This document shows, in pieces, positions 43,912 through 51,976 of a stretch of DNA of 64,000 nt. Every line of letters starts with the position of its first letter. Within the stretch, counting starts at the first letter, position 1. The stretch covers positions 3,782,001 to 3,846,000 of the forward strand of contig NZ_CP098805.1 in assembly GCF_023821985.2 (NCBI RefSeq), read 5' to 3'. The stretch comes from Dyadobacter chenhuakuii. Lineage in GTDB: Bacteria; Bacteroidota; Bacteroidia; Cytophagales; Spirosomataceae. The notes under the pieces are model-generated. The model saw only the letters and a list, made by a program, of their open reading frames with translations, made no database searches and was not told where the DNA came from. The translations under genes were made by a program, and so were the position numbers.

Positions 43912-45462
43912 TTATGCCAGGCGAATTTGGGCTGGTAAGCGGGTTAAGGCATTATCCAGACGTTTTACGACTTCGTCTTTTCCCAAAATTTCCATGGTCA
44001 CCATCAGGTCAGGTCCGTGGCCTTCACCCGTGAGCGCGAGACGGAGCGCCTGCATGATTTTGCCCATTTTTATACCAAGGGATTCCATCGTTGCCGACAG
44101 GCTTTCTTTAATGTTATGCGCCGTAAATTCACCGTCAAACGCGATCAGAGCATCTTTAAATCCGGAAATCGCATTCACTGCCTGCTCATCCCATTTTTTC
44201 AAAACCAATTCCTGATCGTAAGTTTCGGGCGTATGGAATAAAAAGCTGGATTCGCTCACAATCTCCTTCACGAAATGCACGCGGTCTTTCAGCAAGAAGA
44301 CGATTTGCGCAATTTGATGATCGTCAACATGGATCTGCTGAGCAGCAAAAAGCGGTTTTGCCTGCTCGATAAGCGTTGCATCGTCCAGGTTTTTAAGATA
44401 TTGCTGGTTGAACCAGTTTGCTTTTTGAATGTCAAATCTTGCCCCGGCCTTATGCACGCGCTCAAAACTGAATGCGGCAATTAGCTCCTCCATGTTGAAA
44501 AGCTCCTGCTCGGTTCCTGCATTCCAGCCTAGTAAGGCAAGGAAATTGGCCGTTGCGTCAGCGAAGTAACCTTCTTCCCGGAAACCTTTGGCCTTGTCGC
44601 CTGTGTTCGGATCGGTCCATTCGAGGGGGAAAATCGGGAAGCCGCCCAGATCCGCATCGCGTTTGGATAACTTGCCATTTCCGTCTGGTTTCAGCAAAAG
44701 CGGAAGGTGCGCAAACTGCGGCATGGTGCTTTCCCAGCCTAAATATCTGTAAAGTAAAACGTGCAACGGTGCCGATGGAAGCCATTCCTCACCGCGGATC
44801 ACGTGCGTAATGCCCATCAAATGGTCGTCCACAATGTTGGCCAAATGGTAGGTCGGCATACCGTCGGATTTCAAAAGCACTTTATCGTCGATCTGCGAGG
44901 AATGCACCACGACCCAGCCGCGGATCAGGTCATTGAAACGAATATCTTCCTTTGGGCTGATCTTCATCCGGATTACATACGCTTCACCGCCTTCCAGTCT
45001 GGATTTCGTTTCTTCCGCCGATAATGTCAGCGAATTGGTCATTTCCATCCGCGTGATCGCATTGTATTGTGCCGCCGCAACTTTGGCAGCTTCGAGGCGT
45101 TTGCGCATCGCGTCCAGTTCGTCGGCTGTGTCAAAAGCATAATAAGCCTTTCCCTCAGCAACAAGTCTTTCGGCATATTCGCGATACATTTCTTTTCTTT
45201 CCGACTGGCGGTAAGGCGCGTGCGGACCGCCTTGCTGCGGGCCTTCGTCTATGGTGACGCCTAGCCATTCCAATGCTTCCAAAATATATTCTTCCGCGCC
45301 GGGAACGTAACGGTTCTGGTCTGTATCTTCAATGCGAAGCAACATTTGGCCACCCTGCTGGCGTGCAAACAGATAGTTATACAAGGCAGTGCGGACGCCG
45401 CCTGCATGCAGCGGGCCGGTCGGGCTGGGGGCAAATCTTACCCGGACAGGTTTATTATTCAT
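43912..45462 (-). CDS. gltX: Glutamate--tRNA ligase
   Basis: A 516-residue class I aminoacyl-tRNA synthetase charging tRNA-Glu. The HIGH-equivalent segment FAPSPTGPLHAGG is at residues 10-22 and the KMSKS-equivalent is KLSKRD (about 265). Length and the C-terminal anticodon-binding helical domain are as expected. It lies 36 bases after the RidA gene on the same strand. Confidence 0.97.
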   Translation of the reverse strand: MNNKPVRVRFAPSPTGPLHAGGVRTALYNYLFARQQGGQMLLRIEDTDQNRYVPGAEEYILEALEWLGVTIDEGPQQGGPHAPYRQSERKEMYREYAERLVAEGKAYYAFDTADELDAMRKRLEAAKVAAAQYNAITRMEMTNSLTLSAEETKSRLEGGEAYVIRMKISPKEDIRFNDLIRGWVVVHSSQIDDKVLLKSDGMPTYHLANIVDDHLMGITHVIRGEEWLPSAPLHVLLYRYLGWESTMPQFAHLPLLLKPDGNGKLSKRDADLGGFPIFPLEWTDPNTGDKAKGFREEGYFADATANFLALLGWNAGTEQELFNMEELIAAFSFERVHKAGARFDIQKANWFNQQYLKNLDDATLIEQAKPLFAAQQIHVDDHQIAQIVFLLKDRVHFVKEIVSESSFLFHTPETYDQELVLKKWDEQAVNAISGFKDALIAFDGEFTAHNIKESLSATMESLGIKMGKIMQALRLALTGEGHGPDLMVTMEILGKDEVVKRLDNALTRLPAQIRLA

Positions 45463-45498
45463 TATCTTAATCTAAAATTTACTGGATGATTTTGCCTC

Positions 45499-45867
45499 CT
45501 ATTCGACGGCAATAACGGATATTTCAACATTCACGTCTTTTGGCAGACGCGCAACCTGCACGGTTTCGCGCGCAGGCGGTTCTTTGGTAAAAAAGCTGCC
45601 ATAAACCTCATTTACGGCCGCAAAGTCGTTCATATCTTTCAGGAAAATCGTCGATTTCACCACATTCTGGAAACCTAGCTTGGCTGCGCCGAGAATGTGA
45701 CCAATGTTCTGCATCACGATTCCTGCCTCGGCCTTAATATCACCCGACTGGGCAAGCTCGGCGGCAATTTGTCCTGAAACGTAAAGGGTCCCGTTTATTT
45801 TGACGGCCTGGCTGTAAGGTCCGATCGGAGCAGGCGCTTTATCTGAAAATATGATCTCTTTTGGCAT
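45499..45867 (-). CDS. RidA family deaminase (reactive enamine/imine)
   Basis: A 122-residue protein of the RidA/YjgF family that hydrolyses 2-aminoacrylate-type enamines released by PLP enzymes. Visible family marks: PAPIGPYSQAV near the N-terminus, VSGQIA, and the C-terminal RETVQVARLP and VEISVIAV with the substrate-binding Arg and Glu. The ATG at 45867 (MPKEIIFSD) is the normal family start; an 11-codon upstream extension is rejected. Confidence 0.95.
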   Translation of the reverse strand: MPKEIIFSDKAPAPIGPYSQAVKINGTLYVSGQIAAELAQSGDIKAEAGIVMQNIGHILGAAKLGFQNVVKSTIFLKDMNDFAAVNEVYGSFFTKEPPARETVQVARLPKDVNVEISVIAVE

Positions 45868-45921
45868 AAGTTGAATGGATTTATGCCGTAAAAATACCAA
45901 AAATATGGGAGTAAGCCCGAC

Positions 45922-46440
45922 TTATGTTACCTGAAAAAGCGCTTTCAATTCGGTGGCATCCGCAGGATTCATGCGACCGGCCAGGACGAGGCGCAGCTGG
46001 CGCCGGCGAAGTGCGCTTAAATACAAATCATGTTCTTCGGGCGTTTCAGGTTCGAGCGGCGGCACTTCGATAGGGCGGCCGTTTTGATCCACAGCAACGA
46101 ATGTGTAAAACGCGCGGTTTGTGCTCACACGGTGCCCGGCAGGAATATCCTCGGCCCAAACTTCCAGAAAAACTTCCATAGAAGAGTTAAATGCGCGGGT
46201 TACTTTGGCTTGCATGGTCACAATGTTACCCAGCTTAATCGGCTCACTAAAAGACACATTATCCACCGAAGCGGTTACTACAATGCGGTTAGAATGCTTC
46301 TGCGCGGCAATGGCGGCACAAATGTCCATCCAATGCAAAAGCCTGCCTCCCATCAGATTATTCAATGTATTCGTATCATTGGGAAGCACCATTTCGGTCA
46401 TGGTAACCTCCGACTGATGAGGGTGTTTAGGCTTTAACAT
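45922..46440 (-). CDS. Acyl-CoA thioesterase (hotdog fold)
   Basis: A 172-residue hotdog-fold enzyme of the YciA/BFIT type, hydrolysing acyl-CoA. Characteristic MTEMVLPNDTNTLNNLMGG with the catalytic Asn/Asp region followed by LLHWMDICAAIAA, and a C-terminal FVAVDQNGRP motif. The start at 46440 is preferred to an upstream in-frame ATG that would run into the end of the barrel gene. Cytoplasmic. Confidence 0.92.
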   Translation of the reverse strand: MLKPKHPHQSEVTMTEMVLPNDTNTLNNLMGGRLLHWMDICAAIAAQKHSNRIVVTASVDNVSFSEPIKLGNIVTMQAKVTRAFNSSMEVFLEVWAEDIPAGHRVSTNRAFYTFVAVDQNGRPIEVPPLEPETPEEHDLYLSALRRRQLRLVLAGRMNPADATELKALFQVT

Positions 46441-46460
46441 ATGTAACAATGGATGATTTA

Positions 46461-47318
46461 TTAAAATTTGGGACAACGGGTTTTCCTGCGCTCCTTGGCC
46501 TGCATTCTGTTGCCAATGGAATAAGTGCCGCGCACCTGTAAGAATAAATAACTGTCTTTGTTTTTGGCACTTCCGCGGTTCCAGCCCGGTTGACGCGGAT
46601 CTAGGCCGATTTCTGGCGAGCGGTCGGATAATCTTCGGGCTAAGTCGCTCGGCAAATGATCGGGATTGGGATAAACTGTGCTGACGTCGTCAAGATAGTC
46701 TGAATTAATGAAGTTGTTGCAAAGCTCCAAGCCGAGGCTCAACCGCTCCGTCGTTTTGATAGAAACTCCGATTCCGGCTGTGAAAACCAATGGTAAGCGC
46801 TTGTATTTTACGCCTTCGGTAGTGAGGGGCGCGAGATTAACCCACTCGCCGTCAATTTTGGCTTTTGGATTTAATAATGTAAAACCTAAGCCGCCGAAAA
46901 GATAAGGATTAACCCGCGGCTGGCTGTTGAATGAAAACAATTCCGCCTGTATGCCCAGGTTAATGTCTGGGTTGAATGTCTTGAACGATAAATTATTCTG
47001 AGCGTTTTTAGAATATTTCTGATCGGCTGAAACCTTATAAAACCTCAGTTCTCCGCGCGCGCTGACGTGCTCTGTCAGCCTGTAAAGTCCTCCAACTGAA
47101 ATGGACGGCCCCAATCCCAAATGCTTCATGTTCACACCGTCCGACAGGTCTCCCATATAATATGCAACGCCTACACCGGCCGTTACGCTCATGACACCAA
47201 ATGGATTGATGTATTTGCCGGAGCGGTTCTGCGCTGCGGCTTCCTGTGCGGTCAGGAATGAAAAGACCAGGATTAACGCATTTAAAACAGCATATTTCAG
47301 GTAAAGCTCACTTCTCAT
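46461..47318 (-). CDS. Outer-membrane beta-barrel protein (DUF6089-like)
   Basis: A 285-residue protein with a signal peptide (about 1-30, ending AAAQN) and alternating amphipathic strands typical of small outer-membrane barrels, including VTAGVGVAYYMGDL and PYLFGGLGFTLLN. The pattern fits DUF6089-type proteins of Bacteroidota. Its C-terminus (KERRKTRCPKF) is unusual for a barrel in being polar and basic. The thioesterase gene begins 20 bases downstream. Function unknown. Confidence 0.82.
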   Translation of the reverse strand: MRSELYLKYAVLNALILVFSFLTAQEAAAQNRSGKYINPFGVMSVTAGVGVAYYMGDLSDGVNMKHLGLGPSISVGGLYRLTEHVSARGELRFYKVSADQKYSKNAQNNLSFKTFNPDINLGIQAELFSFNSQPRVNPYLFGGLGFTLLNPKAKIDGEWVNLAPLTTEGVKYKRLPLVFTAGIGVSIKTTERLSLGLELCNNFINSDYLDDVSTVYPNPDHLPSDLARRLSDRSPEIGLDPRQPGWNRGSAKNKDSYLFLQVRGTYSIGNRMQAKERRKTRCPKF

Positions 47319-47423
47319 TTTACTCAGGTAAAAGTTTTTGATCGTTGATTGCAGAGAAGGTTAAGTCCGTAAATATATTACTCTTAACCAAATTTGTTGC
47401 TTTTTTCACTGATCTTGCAAAAA

Positions 47424-47451
47424 CAAAAGGCCGGACAAAGCCGGCCTTTTG
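47424..47451 (-). terminator. Terminator of the PadR/PspC/GIN operon
   Basis: Perfect 11-bp stem CAAAAGGCCGG (47424-47434) / CCGGCCTTTTG (47441-47451); read on the minus strand it is followed by TTTTT and ends the GIN-domain gene. Confidence 0.9.
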
Positions 47452-47476
47452 TTCAAATGATATCGAAGTATTTATA

Positions 47477-48172
47477 CTAATCTCTTTTTACCGAACTCGC
47501 GCCGGAAGAGCTGGAATGAATGTCTTTCGCCGTTCCGGAATAACGGATGCTGCTCGCGCCACTCGCATCTGCATGCACCGCATTGCTCGCCATAACCGCC
47601 GCGCTGCTGGCTCCGGATGCATCAATATTCACCGTTCTGGCAGCAAAATCACGGCCTTTGAACGACGAAGCGCCCGAAACTTCTCCGCTTAAAACATCAC
47701 CTTTCCCAACCAGGACAAGGGAAGAAGCACCGGATAGATCGAACGTTAACTTCGGCGCCGACATCTCCATATTGACCTGCGACGCACCGGAAACCTCTAC
47801 ATCCATATTTCCTACACCCGTAAAAGGAGCCACATGAGCCTTACAAGCACCTGAAAAATCAACCCCTTCCAAAGCAGGCATTGTAATGTTTACATTGACC
47901 GTCTTCCTGTTTTTATTCCAGTTATTGCCTTTGTAACCCAAATGAAGCACATCCCCTTTCACCGTTGCTTCCAGATCTTGCAGATCCTCGGAGCGGCCGG
48001 TGGTGGAAATACTGTATTTGCTTCCTTGTTTTAGCTCAATCCGGAATGCGCTGCCCATAGAAACTTTATCAAAACCGGATAAGTTAAAATTACGTGTTTC
48101 CTGTGCGCTGGTGGTCAATGTTAAAAAGAGCATTAATAATGCTGCAACTGAAAATAAAGGGATCTTTTTCAT
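47477..48172 (-). CDS. GIN-domain (DUF2807) exported protein
   Basis: A 231-residue protein with signal peptide (about 1-23, ending TSAQE) and a GIN/DUF2807 right-handed beta-helix-like domain containing repeated SGAS motifs (VSGASQ, LSGASS, VSGASS, ASGASS, SSGASS). Such domains occur alone or fused to PspC proteins in Bacteroidota; the role is unknown but probably envelope-associated. It is the last gene after the PspC-GIN protein (67-base gap), which has the same domain, so the two are paralogous in their C-terminal parts. Confidence 0.9.
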   Translation of the reverse strand: MKKIPLFSVAALLMLFLTLTTSAQETRNFNLSGFDKVSMGSAFRIELKQGSKYSISTTGRSEDLQDLEATVKGDVLHLGYKGNNWNKNRKTVNVNITMPALEGVDFSGACKAHVAPFTGVGNMDVEVSGASQVNMEMSAPKLTFDLSGASSLVLVGKGDVLSGEVSGASSFKGRDFAARTVNIDASGASSAAVMASNAVHADASGASSIRYSGTAKDIHSSSSGASSVKRD

Positions 48173-48239
48173 GGTATAAACTAATTAGATGACTTTTCGA
48201 AAAGATGTGCAGTCAAGATCAAAAGTTGCATTGGGTTAA

Positions 48240-50795
48240 CTATTCCTGAACATTAATCTTGCTGGCGCCACTCGTGTGACGTCTGATACTTGGAATTCTT
48301 CCCAACTCCACTTTGGAAGCGCCGGAAGCGTCCACATCGGCGGTCTGAATGTTCAGTCCCACGGCATCCAGCTTGCAGGCGCCGGATGCATCCAGATTTA
48401 CCGACCGCGCAGATCCTTTTAATGTTGCTTTGGAAGCACCTGAAATACTCACTTCCAATTGATCCGCCTCAACATTAATTTCCGATTTCGAAGCGCCGGA
48501 TATGTCCACTGCCAATTTGCCCAGACCTGTAAAGCCGCTTACCAAAGTTTTGTTAGCGCCTGAAAGAGACAAGTTTTCGATCTTCGGCATCGTGATCACC
48601 AGGCCGATCCTTTTCCATTTATCAGAATCAAAAAGACTGAATTCCTTATTTCTGGTGACACGCAATGTGCCGTTTTCCACATACACTTTAAGGTCATCCA
48701 CGTCTGCCGGCTCTTCGCTGTCTGCTGTCACATTGTACTCATTTCCCTGGCGGATAATGATCGAATAAGCGCCGCCTATGTCTATTTTATTAAAATCCCC
48801 TACTGGAAACTGCTTGCTGTAATTGCCGCGCTCGCCGAGTTCAAGATCGCTGTTATCCTCATAATCAAATGAGTAGCCGGCATTTTCATTATTCTCCTCC
48901 GTATCGCTTTTCAGGAACTTAGCAGGCAAATTCACACAAATCAACCCTGAATCCTGACGCATTTCCCATTTCAATGTGTTGAAATCAACTTCATCGTTAT
49001 CAAGGTCATAGCGGTCTGTCGTTTTCTGATCCCAGCGATTCATGGTAAAGTAGAAATCGCGCTTCATAACAAATGGTTTGTTAAATGGAATATGCAGCGC
49101 AAGATCGATCCGCTGATCCCGAAACGGGCCATGTCCTGCCAATATGGGACCTTCTTTAAAAATAAACACAGAATCCTTCACATCTATATCATACGCTAAC
49201 TCGCTTGCATTCTTCTCCGCATCCTGGCGGCTGCGACCCCTTGCATATAATGTTTTATCCAACCTGATACTGTCCGAAGTTGCCGTATATCCAACCAGAC
49301 GGATACCAACATCCACATTTTCCTCATCATTAATATAGTTGTAATCAAGTGTGAGCGTTCCGGAGGGTGCTGGATAAGATACGGATTGAACCACTTCACC
49401 TCTTTTTGCAAAATTTCTCTGGTAAGAAATCCCACCAATCGTAGCCCCGATAATTCCAACAATCCAAAGGCCAAGCAATGTCAGCCAAACTGAGCCTCCG
49501 ACAATTCTTTTGTTAGAAATAAGCGTCAGACCTAGTAAAAGGAACGTAACCAATGGAATGGCTGACACAAGAAATCCCGACAGAATCAGAACGCTTGGTA
49601 ATTCTTGAAAAATCAGGAAGGGAAGCGGCAAATTGTCAAATGCTGCGGAACTCGTCACGCCCAAAGCTACGCCGCCAGCAATGATCAGCCCTAATAGCCC
49701 CATAACCGCCGTTGCCACCAGGAATGCACCGATCAGAATCCGGATAATAGGCCCCAATCCTTTCAACATCCTTCCCAATGCACCGATTACCAATGCGATT
49801 GCACGAAAGGGAAAAAGGAAAATCTTTGTTACGATATGTTCCTCACCTGTTTTTTCGTCGAGGTTTAAGCCATGTTTAATGTTGGATTCAATGTTGGATA
49901 AAGTGATAGGCTCGCCCTGCATTTCCATTTTCTCGGTTAGTGTATTGGCAACCGGGGCAATGACCCAAAGAATGATATAAACCAGTACACCAGTTCCGAA
50001 AAGCAGGATCGACAACACCCAAAGAAACCGCACAACGCCCAGATCCACACCAAAATAAGATGCTACACCGGCCGCAACACCACCCACCACTTTGCGGTCC
50101 GGATCGCGGTAGAACTTTTTGATTTTTGTATCTTCTTCCAAAGTAGTAGAACCTGGAAAAGCAACCCACATCGCAATGTAAACCAGCACCATAAATCCAG
50201 AAAACGGTCCGAATTCATCTTCCATATTCAGATTCATCATTCCCGAACCTGCCGGTAAGCCAATGACAAAAAACAAAAATGCGAGCCTTACCCAAAGCGG
50301 ATCAATCGTAAAGTAATGTGCAAGTCCGGCCGCAACACCGCCCAAAAGCTTGCGTTTCAAATCCCTGTAAAGTTTTTTCGGGGCAGCGAATGGCGCAGGT
50401 TCTGTTTTAGGGGCGCTATATGACGATGATGAGGAAGATGAAGCGGATGAATACGTTTCTTCCCTTGGTGCATAACCTTTTGAAGCGGCAGATTCCAATG
50501 GATCGGCAAGGATGTCTTCCGCCTGTTCGATGGCTTCAAAATCAGCAACCGTTCCCATGGCAGCGATCAGCTCGTCTACGTCGGAAAGGGAGATAACCTG
50601 CTTAGCTTCTGCTTTTTGTTTGTTCAAAAACCGCTCTGCGATCCTTCCTTCAATGTCCGATAAAATCTCTTTGCTGTCTGCAAAAGACGAGAAGTATTTC
50701 TGGATGGAAGAAAGGTAGCCTTTCAGTTTTTCATACCCATCTTCCTCGATATGGAAGATGATGCCGCCTATATTTATGCTGATTGTCTTTTTCAT
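48240..50795 (-). CDS. Double PspC-domain membrane protein with C-terminal GIN domain
   Basis: An 851-residue inner-membrane protein. It has an N-terminal cytosolic region (about 1-105), a serine-rich linker, a first PspC domain (RKLLGGVAAGLAHYF, about 145-215), a second PspC domain (RKVVGGVAAGVASYF, about 230-285), four or so more hydrophobic helices (about 340-480), an extracytoplasmic region, and a GIN domain (about 660-851) with SGASK repeats. PspC domains are linked to envelope-stress sensing. It starts 29 bases after the PadR gene, so PadR likely controls it. Its C-terminus is homologous to the separate GIN protein downstream. Confidence 0.93.
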   Translation of the reverse strand: MKKTISINIGGIIFHIEEDGYEKLKGYLSSIQKYFSSFADSKEILSDIEGRIAERFLNKQKAEAKQVISLSDVDELIAAMGTVADFEAIEQAEDILADPLESAASKGYAPREETYSSASSSSSSSYSAPKTEPAPFAAPKKLYRDLKRKLLGGVAAGLAHYFTIDPLWVRLAFLFFVIGLPAGSGMMNLNMEDEFGPFSGFMVLVYIAMWVAFPGSTTLEEDTKIKKFYRDPDRKVVGGVAAGVASYFGVDLGVVRFLWVLSILLFGTGVLVYIILWVIAPVANTLTEKMEMQGEPITLSNIESNIKHGLNLDEKTGEEHIVTKIFLFPFRAIALVIGALGRMLKGLGPIIRILIGAFLVATAVMGLLGLIIAGGVALGVTSSAAFDNLPLPFLIFQELPSVLILSGFLVSAIPLVTFLLLGLTLISNKRIVGGSVWLTLLGLWIVGIIGATIGGISYQRNFAKRGEVVQSVSYPAPSGTLTLDYNYINDEENVDVGIRLVGYTATSDSIRLDKTLYARGRSRQDAEKNASELAYDIDVKDSVFIFKEGPILAGHGPFRDQRIDLALHIPFNKPFVMKRDFYFTMNRWDQKTTDRYDLDNDEVDFNTLKWEMRQDSGLICVNLPAKFLKSDTEENNENAGYSFDYEDNSDLELGERGNYSKQFPVGDFNKIDIGGAYSIIIRQGNEYNVTADSEEPADVDDLKVYVENGTLRVTRNKEFSLFDSDKWKRIGLVITMPKIENLSLSGANKTLVSGFTGLGKLAVDISGASKSEINVEADQLEVSISGASKATLKGSARSVNLDASGACKLDAVGLNIQTADVDASGASKVELGRIPSIRRHTSGASKINVQE

Positions 50796-50824
50796 GATTG
50801 TAATAATCGAATGTCTCTAAATGA

Positions 50825-51199
50825 TCAGTTAGGTTCGGGAAGATTGGAAGAGGCCGTTTTGCTCAATTCCTCTGTGCGGTGAATAACAGTTTGCACAGAC
50901 TCCGCCAGTTCAAACCAGGTGGCTTGCATTGCATCCAGGAATATTTTCCCCTCATCAGTCAAAACATAATATTTTCTTGGCGGGCCCGAGGAGGACTCCA
51001 CCCATTTATAATCCAGCCAGCCAGAATTTTTTAACCTGGTAAGAAGCGGATAAAGCGTGCCTTCCACAACCATAATGCGTGCAGAAGTCAGCTCATCCAA
51101 CATATCCGAAGCGTATACTTCGCCCCGGGATATGATGTGCAGGATGCAGAATTCCAAAATTCCCTTCCGCATCTGCACTTGGGCATTTTCAATATTCAT
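50825..51199 (-). CDS. PadR family transcriptional regulator
   Basis: A 124-residue winged-helix regulator: helix-turn-helix region VYASDMLDELTSARIMVVEGTLYPLL (key residues YASDML and EGTLYPLL), wing GPPRKYYVLTDEG, and a C-terminal dimer helix. It is the first gene of the PadR/PspC-GIN/GIN operon. An inverted repeat overlapping the promoter (51281-51303) suggests autoregulation, as PadR proteins usually do. Ligand unknown. Confidence 0.95.
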   Translation of the reverse strand: MNIENAQVQMRKGILEFCILHIISRGEVYASDMLDELTSARIMVVEGTLYPLLTRLKNSGWLDYKWVESSSGPPRKYYVLTDEGKIFLDAMQATWFELAESVQTVIHRTEELSKTASSNLPEPN

Positions 51200-51266
51200 G
51201 TGGTTTCATGTGTTAATTATATGTAACAGTTCATGGCTAACAGATAGGATTGGCCTTCTGATTTAA

Positions 51267-51303
51267 CAAAGGTATACACAGGTACTTTGTGATGCAAGGT
51301 ACC
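51267..51303 (-). promoter_or_regulatory. Promoter and probable PadR operator
   Basis: On the minus strand TTG (51297-51295) and TACCTTTG (51274-51267) form a good Bacteroidota -33/-7 pair with a 20-base spacer. The same place holds an inverted repeat GGTACTTTG (51281-51289) - TGATG - CAAGGTACC (51295-51303) with one mismatch that covers the -33 box. Binding there would block transcription of the PadR operon. The expected start is about 60 bases before the ATG. Confidence 0.75.
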
Positions 51304-51413
51304 ATGTTAAAAAGATTTAGCTGTTAGGATGAATGGTCATTTTGAATGCTGACCGGCGCAAAATATATTTAATATTTCTGGCCTTATTATTCTAGAATAT
51401 ATTTTATAAATAA

Positions 51414-51944
51414 TTGAATTCAAATCTAACTGCATTGGCAACACAAACTCAGCTTTATATCATCGCCGCCATGAGCGAAAACCGGGTCATCGGAAAGAAC
51501 AACAGCTTACCCTGGCACCTGCCGGACGAGTGGAAACATTTCCGGAAAGTGACGGATGGGAAAGCTTTTATAACGGGCCGTAAAAGTTTTGAAGCCCCTG
51601 ATGCGCTGCATTCCACTTATAAAAACGTGATCCTGTCTTCCAGCCAGCCAGATACAAGTGTGACTGATAAGGTGTATGCAAAAGATATTTCTTCTGCACT
51701 GGCGTTACTTTCTGGCGAAGACGCCGTATTTGTATTGGGCGGGGCTTCTGTTTTTTTGGAAATGCTGCCGCTCGCGCAAAAACTATATCTAACCATTGTA
51801 CACGCACAGGTTGAGGGCGACGCATTTTTTCCGGTTGTGAACCAAGATGATTGGGATCTGATTAGTTCTGAATTTCATGAAAAAGACGAGCAGCATGCTT
51901 ATTCCTTTTCGATGAATATTTACGAAAGAAAAAACACCGGTTAA
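51414..51944 (+). CDS. folA: Dihydrofolate reductase
   Basis: A roughly 170-residue enzyme reducing dihydrofolate with NADPH. It shows LYIIAAMSENRVIGKNN, the substrate motif LPWHLPDEWKHF with its acidic residue, the NADPH segment ITGRKSFE, and VLGGASVF. No ATG lies upstream of the first beta strand; the first in-frame ATG would cut off LYIIAA. A TTG start is therefore likely, at 51414 or 51435. The region upstream is divergent from padR. The gingipain-like gene follows 32 bases later. Confidence 0.92.
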   Translation: MNSNLTALATQTQLYIIAAMSENRVIGKNNSLPWHLPDEWKHFRKVTDGKAFITGRKSFEAPDALHSTYKNVILSSSQPDTSVTDKVYAKDISSALALLSGEDAVFVLGGASVFLEMLPLAQKLYLTIVHAQVEGDAFFPVVNQDDWDLISSEFHEKDEQHAYSFSMNIYERKNTG

Positions 51945-51976
51945 GGACGTACTCAGCCTGTTCATCTGTTTTCAGT

